From positions 124,001-188,000 of the forward strand of contig NZ_BNBV01000006.1 of NCBI RefSeq assembly GCF_014656135.1: 64,000 bases of DNA, in the 5' to 3' direction. The notes under the pieces are model-generated. The model made no database searches. It worked only from the letters and a program-made list of their open reading frames with translations, and was not told the origin of the DNA. Below, one piece after another: positions 25,428 to 34,551 of this stretch. This DNA comes from Streptomyces thermodiastaticus. GTDB lineage: Bacteria; Actinomycetota; Actinomycetes; Streptomycetales; Streptomycetaceae. A program made the translations under genes and the position numbers. Every line of letters starts with the position of its first letter. The first letter of the stretch is position 1.

Positions 25428-26702
25428 TCAGGTGCCCTGTGAGGTGCGGGGGAGCCGGCCCATCCCCGCAGCGGCCGACGCATAGATCACAGCGACCATG
25501 ACCACCAGCCAGGGTGAGCGGCCGTCCGGCGGCAGCATCAGGGCGGCCACACCCGCAGCGCCCACGAAGGCGACGTTGAACAGCACGTCGTAGACCGAGA
25601 AGATCCGGCCGCGGAAGCCGTCCTCGACCGTGGACTGCACGACCGTGTCCGTGGCGATCTTCGCCGCCTGGGTGGTCAGCCCCAGCACGAAGGCCGCGAC
25701 CAGCAGAGGACCCGCGACGAACGGAAGACCCAGCGCGGGCTCCAGGACCGCGGCCGCGAGGGCGCACACGACGATCCAGCGGACCGGGCCGAGCCGTCCG
25801 GCCGCCCACGGGGTGACCACGGCCGCGAGGAAGAAGCCTGCCCCCGAGAGCCCCAGGGCCAGTCCGAGCAGACGCAGCCCCTCCTGTGTGGTGGAGGTCA
25901 GGCCGTAGCGGCAGAGCATCAGCAGCAGGACGGTCAGAGCGCCGTAGCAGAAACGCATCAGGGCCATGGCCGCCAGTGCCCGGGCGGCGACCCGGCGCGG
26001 CGGTTCCCTCAGATGCGCCACGCCCGCGATCAGCCCGCGTGCCGTACCAGTCAGGGCCGTACCGAGCGAGGGCCGCGCCGCGTCCCGGTCGGGGCCGAGC
26101 AGATCCGGCGCCATGAGCAGGGACACCAGGGCCGCGCACAGATACAGGACGGCGCCGAGCAGCACCACGGCCGCGTCGGAGTCCGCCCCGGCCAGGCGCA
26201 GGACGAAGGCCAGGCCGCCGCCCGCGAATGCGGCCAGTGAGCCCGCCGTCGGCGACAAGGAGTTCGCCATCACCAGCCGCTCGGCGTCGACCACGCGTGG
26301 CAGTGCGGCGGACAGCCCCGCCAGGACGAAGCGGTTCACCGCGGTGACGCAGAGCGCGGAGACATAGAAGAGCCGGTCCGGGACGGCTGCCGTCATCAGT
26401 ACGGCCGTGGTGGCCGCCAGCAGCGCGCGCAGCAGATTGCCGTGGAGGAACACCTGGCGGCGCCGCCAGCGGTCCAGCAGCACACCGGCGAACGGGCCGA
26501 CGAGCGAGTACGGCAGCAGCAGCACGGCCATGGCGGAGGCGATCGCGGCAGGAGACGTCTGTCTCTCCGGGGAGAAGACGACGTAGGTGGCCAGTCCCAC
26601 CTGGTAGACGCCGTCGGCTCCCTGGGAGAGCAGCCGTATCGCGAGCAGCCGCCGGAAGTCTCTGAGGCGGATCAGCGTGCTCAGATCACGGACGACGGCC
26701 AT
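25428..26702 (-). CDS. Major facilitator superfamily transporter
   Basis: The 424-residue protein has about 12 hydrophobic segments and the loop motif GVLLDRWRRRQVFLHGN between segments 2 and 3, typical of MFS drug or metabolite exporters. Substrate is not predictable; it looks like the EntS/MefA-type efflux group. The ATG at 26702 is chosen (MAVVRDLSTLIRLRDF) because the longer frame from 26744 would start inside the ino1 terminator hairpin. It lies downstream of ino1 on the same strand, but the strong terminator between them suggests separate transcription. It converges with pcnA across the parS palindrome. Confidence 0.85.
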   Translation of the reverse strand: MAVVRDLSTLIRLRDFRRLLAIRLLSQGADGVYQVGLATYVVFSPERQTSPAAIASAMAVLLLPYSLVGPFAGVLLDRWRRRQVFLHGNLLRALLAATTAVLMTAAVPDRLFYVSALCVTAVNRFVLAGLSAALPRVVDAERLVMANSLSPTAGSLAAFAGGGLAFVLRLAGADSDAAVVLLGAVLYLCAALVSLLMAPDLLGPDRDAARPSLGTALTGTARGLIAGVAHLREPPRRVAARALAAMALMRFCYGALTVLLLMLCRYGLTSTTQEGLRLLGLALGLSGAGFFLAAVVTPWAAGRLGPVRWIVVCALAAAVLEPALGLPFVAGPLLVAAFVLGLTTQAAKIATDTVVQSTVEDGFRGRIFSVYDVLFNVAFVGAAGVAALMLPPDGRSPWLVVMVAVIYASAAAGMGRLPRTSQGT

Positions 26703-26720
26703 GCGGCCCACCCTCACATA

Positions 26721-26760
26721 CGGGAGGGCTCCCGCGGCGGACACCGCGGGAGCCCTCCCG
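26721..26760 (-). terminator. ino1 terminator
   Basis: A perfect 17-bp stem (26721-26737 with 26744-26760) and a six-base loop lie 26 bases beyond the ino1 stop codon. Confidence 0.92.
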
Positions 26761-26786
26761 GCCCTGGCAGGAGCGTTCGGCGCGGC

Positions 26787-27869
26787 TCAGCGCTCGACCT
26801 CGCCGCGGATGAACTTCTCGACGTTCTCGCGGGCCTCGTCGTCGAAGTACTGCACCGGCGGGGACTTCATGAAGTACGAGGAGGCGGACAGCACGGGGCC
26901 GCCGATGCCGCGGTCCTTGGCGATCTTCGCGGCACGCAGGGCGTCGATGATGACACCGGCGGAGTTCGGGGAGTCCCAGACCTCGAGCTTGTACTCCAGG
27001 TTCAGCGGGACGTCACCGAAGGCACGGCCCTCCAGGCGGACGTAGGCCCACTTGCGGTCGTCCAGCCAGGCCACGTAGTCGGACGGGCCGATGTGGACGT
27101 TCTTCTCGCCCAGGTCCCGGTCGGGGATCTGCGAGGTGACGGCCTGCGTCTTGGAGATCTTCTTGGACTCCAGGCGCTCGCGCTCGAGCATGTTCTTGAA
27201 GTCCATGTTGCCGCCGACGTTCAGCTGCATCGTGCGGTCCAGGATGACGCCACGGTCCTCGAACAGCTTGGCCAGGACGCGGTGCGTGATGGTGGCGCCG
27301 ACCTGCGACTTGATGTCGTCACCGACGATCGGCACGCCCGCCTCGGTGAACTTGTCGGCCCACTCCTTGGTGCCGGCGATGAAGACCGGCAGGGCGTTGA
27401 CGAAGGCGACCTTGGCGTCGATGGCGCACTGGGCGTAGAACTTCGCCGCCTCCTCGGAGCCGACCGGAAGGTAGCAGACGAGGACGTCGACCTTCTTGTC
27501 CTTCAGGACCTGGACGACGTCGACCGGCTCCTCGGCGGACTCCTCGATGGTGGCGCGGTAGTACTTGCCGAGGCCGTCGAGGGTGTGGCCGCGCTGGACC
27601 GTCACACCGGTGCGGGGCACGTCGCAGATCTTGATGGTGTTGTTCTCCGACGCGCCGATGGCGTCCGCGAGATCCAGGCCGACCTTCTTCGCGTCGACGT
27701 CGAAGGCGGCGACGAACTCGATGTCCCGCACGTGGTAGTCGCCGAACTGCACGTGCATCAGGCCCGGGACCTTGGACGCCGGGTCGGCGTCCTTGTAGTA
27801 CTCGACGCCCTGCACCAGCGATGCGGCGCAGTTGCCCACGCCGACGATGGCTACGCGAACCGAACCCAT
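26787..27869 (-). CDS. ino1: myo-Inositol-1-phosphate synthase
   Basis: This NAD-dependent isomerase-type enzyme converts glucose 6-phosphate to 1L-myo-inositol 1-phosphate, feeding phosphatidylinositol and mycothiol synthesis. The 360-residue protein has the dinucleotide-binding start [18 protein letters not shown] at residues 4-21. The family regions [22 protein letters not shown] and [12 protein letters not shown] follow, and [22 protein letters not shown] lies near the C-terminus. This is the short actinobacterial form. The ATG at 27869 follows a GGGAGCAACC sequence. It starts 43 bases after the PadR-like regulator gene on the same strand, so the two are likely co-transcribed. Confidence 0.94.
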   Translation of the reverse strand: MGSVRVAIVGVGNCAASLVQGVEYYKDADPASKVPGLMHVQFGDYHVRDIEFVAAFDVDAKKVGLDLADAIGASENNTIKICDVPRTGVTVQRGHTLDGLGKYYRATIEESAEEPVDVVQVLKDKKVDVLVCYLPVGSEEAAKFYAQCAIDAKVAFVNALPVFIAGTKEWADKFTEAGVPIVGDDIKSQVGATITHRVLAKLFEDRGVILDRTMQLNVGGNMDFKNMLERERLESKKISKTQAVTSQIPDRDLGEKNVHIGPSDYVAWLDDRKWAYVRLEGRAFGDVPLNLEYKLEVWDSPNSAGVIIDALRAAKIAKDRGIGGPVLSASSYFMKSPPVQYFDDEARENVEKFIRGEVER

Positions 27870-27912
27870 TCCGGTTGCTCCCTGTGTGTTCTCGGTGAAG
27901 CCCCGACGGGCC

Positions 27913-28596
27913 TCACGTGGCGGTGTCGCCGGGCGTATCCGGACGGGGGAAGTTCCCCGTCCGTGGCAGGCCGCCCGACGCTCCCTGTGTGGTGTCGAGC
28001 GGAGCGGTCCTCCCGGAGCCGGAACCTCTCAGGTCCCGGCCCGCCCGCTCGCTCTCGATGAGCTCGTTCAGCCAGCGCACTTCGCGCTCCACGGACTCCA
28101 TCCCGTGGCGCTGAAGCTCGAGGGTGTAGTTGTCGAGGCGCTCCCGGGTGCGCGCGAGGGAGGCACGCATCTTCTCCAGGCGCTCCTCCAGCCGGCTGCG
28201 GCGTCCCTCCAGCACGCGCATCCGCACATCCCGCGACGTCTGCCCGAAGAAGGCGAACCGCGCGGCGAAGTGCTCGTCGTCGTACGTGTCAGGGCCGGTC
28301 TGGGAGAGCAGGTCCTCGAAGTGCTTCTTACCTTCCGCCGTCAGCCGGTAGACGATCTTGGCGCGGCGCCCCGCAAGAGGAGCGGCCGGGGCGTCCTCGC
28401 CGGCGCTGTCCTTCTCCTCCGTCAACCAGCCGTTGGCGACCAGCGTCTTGAGGCAGGGGTAGAGCGTCCCGTAGCTGAAGGCGCGGAAGACACCCAGTGA
28501 CGTATTGAGTCGTTTGCGCAGCTCGTAGCCGTGCATCGGGGATTCGCGGAGCAGACCGAGTACGGCGAACTCAAGGATTCCGGAACGCCGGCCCAC
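27913..28596 (-). CDS. PadR-family transcriptional regulator preceding ino1
   Basis: PadR proteins are small winged-helix repressors. The product has the classic N-terminal region [25 protein letters not shown] with [19 protein letters not shown] as the recognition wing (residues 5-60). A coiled-coil dimerisation region rich in Arg, Glu and Leu lies at about 110-190, with a Gly/Thr/Pro-rich tail after it. The GTG at 28596 is preceded by GAGAGGAGG, giving 227 residues; the longer frame would read through its own operator. A perfect 21-base operator-like palindrome lies 77 bases upstream, suggesting autoregulation and control of ino1. The effector is unknown. Confidence 0.88.
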   Translation of the reverse strand: MGRRSGILEFAVLGLLRESPMHGYELRKRLNTSLGVFRAFSYGTLYPCLKTLVANGWLTEEKDSAGEDAPAAPLAGRRAKIVYRLTAEGKKHFEDLLSQTGPDTYDDEHFAARFAFFGQTSRDVRMRVLEGRRSRLEERLEKMRASLARTRERLDNYTLELQRHGMESVEREVRWLNELIESERAGRDLRGSGSGRTAPLDTTQGASGGLPRTGNFPRPDTPGDTAT

Positions 28597-28996
28597 TGTC
28601 GCCTCCTCTCTGCCGCGACCCGGGGACCGGCGGATGCCGCTCCGGGAGCCGTGACGGTCTTTATGTCGTGCTGATGTATCGACTCGATACATCTCGACGA
28701 TAGAGGTGCCCCGCGTGTGCGACAAGAGGGGGCATGGTGAACGGGATCACATCACTGTTGCGGTGGTGGCAAGTTGCCTGATTTGGGGTGAACTTCGGGG
28801 CACGGCGAGTTGTGGCGGTGCGTAGTCTGTGCGCCATGCAAACCGCCGGGAACCGAGTGACGCCTGGGGATGTCCTCGTCCCTGGTGCCGTACGGGTGGA
28901 TGCGCGACCGACCCCACCCGTACGTCGGGGGGACCGGAAACCAGCCGCCGTTTCCAGGCGCGCACGGATGCGCCTGCCCGAGGAGTACATCGTTCG
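28597..28996. other. Divergent control region padR-type gene / PBP gene
   Basis: Four hundred bases between divergent genes. It contains the PadR-type operator (28673-28693) and a plausible padR promoter: TTGTCG at 28725-28720 and TATCGT at 28702-28697, 17 bases apart on the minus strand. An open frame continuous with the PBP gene covers part of it without a ribosome site. I found no convincing PBP promoter. Confidence 0.5.
28673..28693. promoter_or_regulatory. PadR-type operator
   Basis: GATGTATCGA and TCGATACATC, exact complements, flank a single C. The ATGT...ACAT ends match known PadR-family operators. It lies just downstream of the predicted padR promoter, suited to repression. Confidence 0.8.
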
Positions 28997-31660
28997 ATGA
29001 GCGAGCACCGTCGCAAACCGCCGCAGCCGCAAGGAGGCGGACGAGCCGCGGCCCGGCGCGGCCACTCGGCCGGCCGCCGCGCGGCACCGCGAGGCGCCCA
29101 CGGATCTCCCGCCGACTCCTACGGGTCCACGTCCTATGGATCGGGCTCGTACGGACCGGGAGACGAGGCACGCCCGTACGGCGGACGTGCCGCTGCCCGG
29201 CGTGCGGCGCAGAGAAGCGGTGGCCGGCGCAGAGCGGCGGGTCCCGGTGGCCCCAACCGGGCCCGTGGGCGCGGTCGTGCTGCACCCCCGGGACGCAAGC
29301 GGTTCATCGACTACCCGCGAGCCGGCAAGTACGGCTGGCAGCGCTGGATGCCGTCGTGGAAGCTGGTCGCCGGGCTGTTCGTCGGCTTCGTCGGCAGCCT
29401 GGTCGCGGTGGCCGGAATCGGGTACGCGACGGTGCAGGTTCCGGACGTCGCCAAGACCGCCCAGGCGCAGAACAACGTCTACTACTGGTCCGACGGCTCC
29501 GAAATGGTCCGGACCGGTGGTGAGATCAACCGCCAGATCCTGAACATCTCCGACATTCCCAAGGACATGCAGAATGCGGTGATCTCTCAGGAGAACAAGA
29601 CCTTCTGGCAAGACAGCGGCGTCGACCTCAAGGGCATCGCCCGGGCCCTGGTCAACATGGCGCGGGGCGGACAGACCCAGGGTGGTTCCACCATCACCCA
29701 GCAGTACGTCAAGAACGCCATGCTGAACGACCAGTCGCAGACGATCTCCCGCAAGTTCAAGGAGATCTTCGTCGCGATCAAGGTGGGCGCCAAGGTCCCG
29801 AAGAGGGACATCATGTCCGGCTACCTCAACACCTCGTACTACGGGCGCGGCGCCTACGGTATTCAGGCTGCCTCGCGTGCGTACTTCAACAAGGACGCCA
29901 AGGACCTCAACGCCGGCGAGTGCGCGTTCCTCGCGGCCATGCTCAAGGGCGCCACCTATTACGACCCGGCCGGTGCGACCTCCATCGACCCTGCGGCCAC
30001 GCCCGAGGCGAACAAGAAGCGCGCCTTGACGCAGATGCAGGACACTCTCGACAAGATGGTCGAGTACGGCTACCTGAGTCCGACCGAGCGGGCCAAGTAC
30101 ACGACCCTGCCGACGTGGCAGAACCCGCGCTCCAACACGCAGCTCAGCGGCCAGATCGGCTACCTCGTCGACCTCGCCAAGGCCTACATCATCAACAACA
30201 CGAACATCACCGCGGACGAGCTGCAGCGGGGCGGCTACCAGATCCACACCACCTTCGACAAGAAGAAGGTCGAGGAGCTGGAGAAGTCCGTCAAGAAGAT
30301 CCGGCAGGAGAACATCAAGCCCGACAAGCGGCCGGACACCGACACCTACGTCCAGTTCGGCGGCGCCTCCGTGGACCCGAAGACGGGCGCCATCGTGGCG
30401 ATCTACGGCGGTGAGGACGCCACCAAGCACTTCACCAACAACGCCGACGCCACCGGTGCGCAGGTCGGATCGACGTTCAAGCCGTTCGTGCTGGCGGCGG
30501 CCATGCGCGACGGCGTGCGCAACCCGCACCTGGGGCCGACGCAGGGTCCCGAGGAGCGCACCCCGGTGTCCCCCAAGAGCCGCTACAGCGGCAAGAACAA
30601 GCTCAAGATCAAGAACTACGACGGCACCGTCTGGACGAACGAGAAGGGCGAGGAGTGGCTGCAGCGCAATGACGGTGACGAGTCGGTCGGTCAGCCGCCG
30701 GACTACATGATCGACCTGCGCGAGGCCATGCGGCAGTCCGTGAACTCCGCCTTCGTGCAGCTGGGCATGGACGTGGGCCTGGACAAGGTCAAGCAGGCGG
30801 CGCTCGACGCCGGACTGCTCAAGAGCAGCCTGACCGGCACCACCTACCCGTCCTTCTCCATCGGTATTTCCGACCCGAGTGCCATCCGCATGGCTGCGGC
30901 CTACGCCACCTTCGCCGCCAGCGGCAAGCAGAACGACCCCTACTCGGTCGAGAAGGTCGTGAACAAGGACGGCACGGTCTACACGCACGAGAGCAAGCCG
31001 AAGCAGGCCTTCACCGCCGCCGTGGCCGACAACGTCACCGACGTGCTGAAGACCGTGGTCGACAAGGGAACCGGTACCAACGCGCGGCTGCCCGGACGTC
31101 AGGTGGCCGGCAAGACCGGTACCACGGACGGCAACAAGTCCGCCTGGTTCGTGGGGTACACCCCGCAGCTGTCCACCGCGATCAGCATGTTCCGCCTCGA
31201 CGACGACGCGAACAACAAGCAGCGCACGTTCCTCGAGATGTACGGAACCGGTGGCCAGGAGAAGATCCACGGCGCCTCGTTCCCTGCCGAGATCTGGCAC
31301 GACTACATGGAGCAGGCACTCAAGGGCGAGCCGGCCGTGCCGTTCCCGACGCCGCAGCCCATCGGCAAGGTCATCAACGGTGAGCCCTCTCCCACTCCCA
31401 CCCCGTCGGCCACCACGAGCCCGTCGCCGTCGCCCTCGGTGACGCCGTCGCCCAGCGCGACGGAGACCTCTCCGTCGCCCACGCCGACCGAGTCGCACTG
31501 CGGGTTCTTCGGCTGCTCCGACGACGGCGGTCAGACCGGCGACAACGGGGGCAACGACGCCGGCGGCGCGGACGGCGGCGTCCCGACGCCCAGCCCCACC
31601 GAGTCCGACACCCACGGACAGGGCAACAGCCGTGGCAACGGCAACGGAGGCTGGTTCTGA
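28997..31660 (+). CDS. Class A penicillin-binding protein (transglycosylase/transpeptidase)
   Basis: This bifunctional enzyme polymerises glycan strands and cross-links their peptides. The 887-residue protein has a cytoplasmic Arg/Gly/Ala/Ser-rich N-terminus and one membrane anchor at about residues 120-145. The GT51 domain shows QENKTFWQDSGVD (catalytic Glu, about 198) and QGGSTITQQYVKN (about 228). The transpeptidase carries STFK (about 491), SVN (about 580) and KTGT (about 706). The last 90 residues are a Ser/Pro/Thr-rich tail with a small Cys pair (HCGFFGC) and a Gly/Asn-rich end, probably wall-spanning. The ATG at 28997 follows AGGAG; upstream in-frame ATGs have none. Confidence 0.93.
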   Translation: MSEHRRKPPQPQGGGRAAARRGHSAGRRAAPRGAHGSPADSYGSTSYGSGSYGPGDEARPYGGRAAARRAAQRSGGRRRAAGPGGPNRARGRGRAAPPGRKRFIDYPRAGKYGWQRWMPSWKLVAGLFVGFVGSLVAVAGIGYATVQVPDVAKTAQAQNNVYYWSDGSEMVRTGGEINRQILNISDIPKDMQNAVISQENKTFWQDSGVDLKGIARALVNMARGGQTQGGSTITQQYVKNAMLNDQSQTISRKFKEIFVAIKVGAKVPKRDIMSGYLNTSYYGRGAYGIQAASRAYFNKDAKDLNAGECAFLAAMLKGATYYDPAGATSIDPAATPEANKKRALTQMQDTLDKMVEYGYLSPTERAKYTTLPTWQNPRSNTQLSGQIGYLVDLAKAYIINNTNITADELQRGGYQIHTTFDKKKVEELEKSVKKIRQENIKPDKRPDTDTYVQFGGASVDPKTGAIVAIYGGEDATKHFTNNADATGAQVGSTFKPFVLAAAMRDGVRNPHLGPTQGPEERTPVSPKSRYSGKNKLKIKNYDGTVWTNEKGEEWLQRNDGDESVGQPPDYMIDLREAMRQSVNSAFVQLGMDVGLDKVKQAALDAGLLKSSLTGTTYPSFSIGISDPSAIRMAAAYATFAASGKQNDPYSVEKVVNKDGTVYTHESKPKQAFTAAVADNVTDVLKTVVDKGTGTNARLPGRQVAGKTGTTDGNKSAWFVGYTPQLSTAISMFRLDDDANNKQRTFLEMYGTGGQEKIHGASFPAEIWHDYMEQALKGEPAVPFPTPQPIGKVINGEPSPTPTPSATTSPSPSPSVTPSPSATETSPSPTPTESHCGFFGCSDDGGQTGDNGGNDAGGADGGVPTPSPTESDTHGQGNSRGNGNGGWF

Positions 31661-31723
31661 GGCCGCGACCAGCGGACGACGCGGCCTTCCGGACGCCCCC
31701 GGGCGGGGACGTCACCCGTCGCG

Positions 31724-31737
31724 GTTTCACGTGAAAC
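31724..31737. promoter_or_regulatory. parS (exact), abutting the PBP terminator
   Basis: GTTTCACGTGAAAC, whose last base is immediately followed by the first base of the terminator stem. Confidence 0.95.
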
Positions 31738-31770
31738 GTGGGCCGTCGCACCGACAGTGCGGCGGCCCAC
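31738..31770 (+). terminator. Terminator after the PBP gene
   Basis: A 14-bp stem with one wobble (31738-31751 with 31757-31770) and five-base loop CGACA, contiguous with a parS site. Confidence 0.82.
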
Positions 31771-31804
31771 ACGCATTCCCGGCCGGGTACGGCAGGATGG
31801 CGGC

Positions 31805-33316
31805 ATGCCACGTGCTGAATCGACGCAAGCGAGCGTGCACCAGCCCGACCCCGGCCCGGTCAGGCCGACCCAGGAGGACCCGGTCGCCGCGGCCGGGAGC
31901 GAGCTGATCGGCGGCCCCGTCGGCCGGTTCGCTCTCCTCGGGACATCGTGGTGGACCCCGATACGGGTCGTCGCGCTCGTCGCGATCGGCATGTTCGCGC
32001 TGGGCCTGGTCCAGAAGGCACCGTGCTACCACAGCGCCTGGTTCTTCGGTGCCAGCTCGCAGTACACCAAGGCCTGCTACTCGGACATCCCGCACCTGTA
32101 CCAGGGACGCGGCTTCGCCGACGGCCTGGTGCCCTACTTCGACCGGCTCCCCGGCGACATGCCGTACCTGGAGTACCCGGTGCTGACGGGCCTCTTCATG
32201 GAGGTCGCCTCCTGGCTCACCCCGCACAGCGGCAGCATCCAGCACCAGGAACGGTGGTACTGGATGGTCAACGCCGGGATGCTCATGGTGTGCGCGTCCG
32301 TCATCGCCGTCTGTGTGGTGCGCACCCACGCCCGGCGGCCCTGGGACGGCCTGCTGGTCGCCCTGGCGCCGGCCTTCGCCCTCACCGCGACCATCAACTG
32401 GGACCTCCTGGCCGTCGCCCTGACGGCGGCCGCCATGCTGATGTGGTCGCGGGGCCGCGCCCTCGCCTTCGGTGTCCTGCTCGGCCTCGCCACCGCGGCC
32501 AAGCTCTACCCGGTCCTGCTGCTCGCTCCGCTTCTCTTCCTGTGCTGGCGTGCGGGCCGGTGGCGGGAGTACGGCCGCGCTCTCGCCAGTGCCGTCGTCG
32601 CCTGGCTGGTGGTGAATCTGCCGGTGCTGGCCTTCGCCCAGGAGGGCTGGTGGCAGTTCTACCGGTTCAGCCATGACCGGGGCGTGGACTTCGGTTCGTT
32701 CTGGCTGATCTGGGCGCAGAACTCCAGCAACCCGCCCAGCACCGACTTCGTGAACACCGCCGCCTCGCTCCTGGTGGTGCTCTGTTTCCTCGGGATCGCG
32801 GCCCTGGCGCTGACCGCGCCGCGCCGGCCGCGCTTCGCCCAGCTGGCCTTCCTGGCCGTGGCGGTCTTCATCCTCACCAACAAGGTCTATTCGCCGCAGT
32901 ACGTGCTGTGGCTGGTGCCGCTGGCCGTCCTGGCCCGCCCCAAGTGGCGGGACTTTTTGATCTGGCAGGCCTGCGAGGTGGCGTACTACCTCGGCATCTG
33001 GATGTACCTGGCGTACACCACCAGCGGAGACGCGCACAAAGGACTGCCGGTCGACGGCTACCACTGGGCGATCGCCGTGCACCTGGCCGGGACGCTCTAT
33101 CTGTGCGCCGTGGTCGTCCGCGACGTCCTGCGTCCGGACCGGGACGTGGTGCGCCGCGCCGGGGACGACGATCCCTCGGGCGGTGTCCTGGACGGCGCCG
33201 CGGACGTGTTCGTCCTCGGCCGTGCGGCCCGGCCCGCGGCCTCCGCAGCGCCGGGTGATGTGCCGCAGGTGCGGTGGGGCGGCGGAGCGGTGTGTGCGGA
33301 GGACCGTCCGGCCTGA
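31805..33316 (+). CDS. GT87-type polytopic membrane glycosyltransferase
   Basis: The 503-residue protein has about ten membrane segments between residues 45 and 445 and resembles the DUF2029/GT87 family of polyprenyl-phosphate-mannose-dependent mannosyltransferases. The first extracytoplasmic loop contains conserved acidic residues in YFDRLPGDMPYLEYPVLTGLF, a likely catalytic region. Later segments include TNKVYSPQYVLWLVPL, typical of the family. The donor and acceptor are unknown; glycolipid or glycoprotein mannosylation is an inference. The ATG at 31805 (MPRAESTQASVHQ) is chosen; the longer frame would run into the PBP terminator. It follows the PBP gene on the same strand but past a strong hairpin. 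Confidence 0.82.
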   Translation: MPRAESTQASVHQPDPGPVRPTQEDPVAAAGSELIGGPVGRFALLGTSWWTPIRVVALVAIGMFALGLVQKAPCYHSAWFFGASSQYTKACYSDIPHLYQGRGFADGLVPYFDRLPGDMPYLEYPVLTGLFMEVASWLTPHSGSIQHQERWYWMVNAGMLMVCASVIAVCVVRTHARRPWDGLLVALAPAFALTATINWDLLAVALTAAAMLMWSRGRALAFGVLLGLATAAKLYPVLLLAPLLFLCWRAGRWREYGRALASAVVAWLVVNLPVLAFAQEGWWQFYRFSHDRGVDFGSFWLIWAQNSSNPPSTDFVNTAASLLVVLCFLGIAALALTAPRRPRFAQLAFLAVAVFILTNKVYSPQYVLWLVPLAVLARPKWRDFLIWQACEVAYYLGIWMYLAYTTSGDAHKGLPVDGYHWAIAVHLAGTLYLCAVVVRDVLRPDRDVVRRAGDDDPSGGVLDGAADVFVLGRAARPAASAAPGDVPQVRWGGGAVCAEDRPA

Positions 33317-33337
33317 GCAAGCGGCGGACTACGCGTC

Positions 33338-33376
33338 GAAGGCCGCATCCGGCAGCGTGCGCCGGGTGCGGCCTTC
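33338..33376. terminator. Bidirectional terminator between GT87 gene and racemase-like gene
   Basis: A 15-bp stem with one wobble (33338-33352 with 33362-33376) and nine-base loop separates convergent genes. Confidence 0.82.
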
Positions 33377-33437
33377 GTGTGGGTGCAGGAGGATCTCGGG
33401 TGGGCCGGCCGGCCCGGGGGAGTCTCCGGCCGCGTGG

Positions 33438-34469
33438 TCAGCGGTCCACGAGACGGTCGAACTGCGTGGTGGTGTGCCGCAGATGGGCCACCAGCTCGTC
33501 GCCGACCTTGGGCTCCGGGGCGTCCGCCGGGATGAAGAGGATGGAGACCTGCATGTGCGGTGGCTCGGCGAACCAGCGCTGCTTGCCGGCCCAGACGAAC
33601 GGCGACAGATTCCGGTTCACGGTGGCCAGGCCGGCGCGGGCGACCCCCTTGGCCCGCGGCATGACGCCGTGCAGCGCCTTCGGCGCCTCCAGGCCCACAC
33701 CGTGGGACGTGCCGCCCGCCACCACGACCAGGAACCCGTCGGAGGGGGCCTTCTGCTGCCGGTAGCCGAAGCGGTCGCCCTTGGACACCCGGGTGACGTC
33801 CAGCACCGCGCCGCGGTACTCGGTGGCCTCGTGGTCGCCGAGCCACAGCCGTGTGCCGATCCGGGCGCGGAACCGGGTCTGCGGGAACTGCTGCTGCAGG
33901 CGGGCCAGCTCCTCGGTCTTGAGGTGGCTGACGAACATGGTGTGCAGCGGGAGCCGGGCCGCCCGCAGCCGGTCCATCCAGCCGATGACCTCCTCCACGG
34001 CGTCCGAGCCGTCGGTGCGGTCCAGCGGCAGGTGGATGGCGAAGCCTTCCAGGCGCACGTTCTCGATGGCGGCGTGCAGCTGCGGCAGGTCCTGCTCGGT
34101 GACCCCGTGCCGCTTCATCGACGACATCACCTCGATGACGACCCGCGCCCCCACCAGGCCGTACACGCCGTCGACCGACGACACCGAGCGGATCACCCGG
34201 TCCGGCAGCGGCACCGGCTCCTCACCACGCCGGTAGGGCGTGAGCACGAGCAGATCGCCGCTGAACCAGTCCTTGATGCGCGCGGCCTCGTACGTCGTGC
34301 CGACGGCGAGGACGTCCGCGCCCATGCGGGTGACCTCCTCCGCCAGCCGTTCGTGTCCGAAGCCGTAGCCGTTGCCCTTGCAGACCGGGACCAGTCCCGG
34401 GAACTGCTCCTGCACGTGCTTGTGGTGCGCCCGCCAGCGCGCGGTGTCGACATAGAGCGTGAGCGCCAT
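33438..34469 (-). CDS. Alanine-racemase-fold PLP protein beside femX
   Basis: The 343-residue product begins MALTLYVDTARWRAHHKHV and has KGNGYGFGHERLAEEV at about residues 31-46. This is recognisably the PLP-lysine motif of alanine racemase (Lys-x-x-x-Tyr-Gly-x-Gly). The second half has RARIGTRLWLGDHE and a C-terminal beta domain with SKGDRFGYRQQ. Where typical racemases keep the second catalytic tyrosine (Gly-Tyr-x-Asp-Gly-Tyr), I read VVAGGTSHGVG, so that tyrosine may be missing; this needs an alignment. It is 82 bases downstream of femX on the same strand, so a role in peptidoglycan amino acid supply or in control of the bridge enzyme is an inference. Confidence 0.75.
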   Translation of the reverse strand: MALTLYVDTARWRAHHKHVQEQFPGLVPVCKGNGYGFGHERLAEEVTRMGADVLAVGTTYEAARIKDWFSGDLLVLTPYRRGEEPVPLPDRVIRSVSSVDGVYGLVGARVVIEVMSSMKRHGVTEQDLPQLHAAIENVRLEGFAIHLPLDRTDGSDAVEEVIGWMDRLRAARLPLHTMFVSHLKTEELARLQQQFPQTRFRARIGTRLWLGDHEATEYRGAVLDVTRVSKGDRFGYRQQKAPSDGFLVVVAGGTSHGVGLEAPKALHGVMPRAKGVARAGLATVNRNLSPFVWAGKQRWFAEPPHMQVSILFIPADAPEPKVGDELVAHLRHTTTQFDRLVDR

Positions 34470-34551
34470 GGCCGGACCGGAACCTTTCTCGTGGCTGCGG
34501 TGTGTCAGAAGTAGGGATGAGGTCGACGGAGTCGAAGCGGGGAACGCGAGG

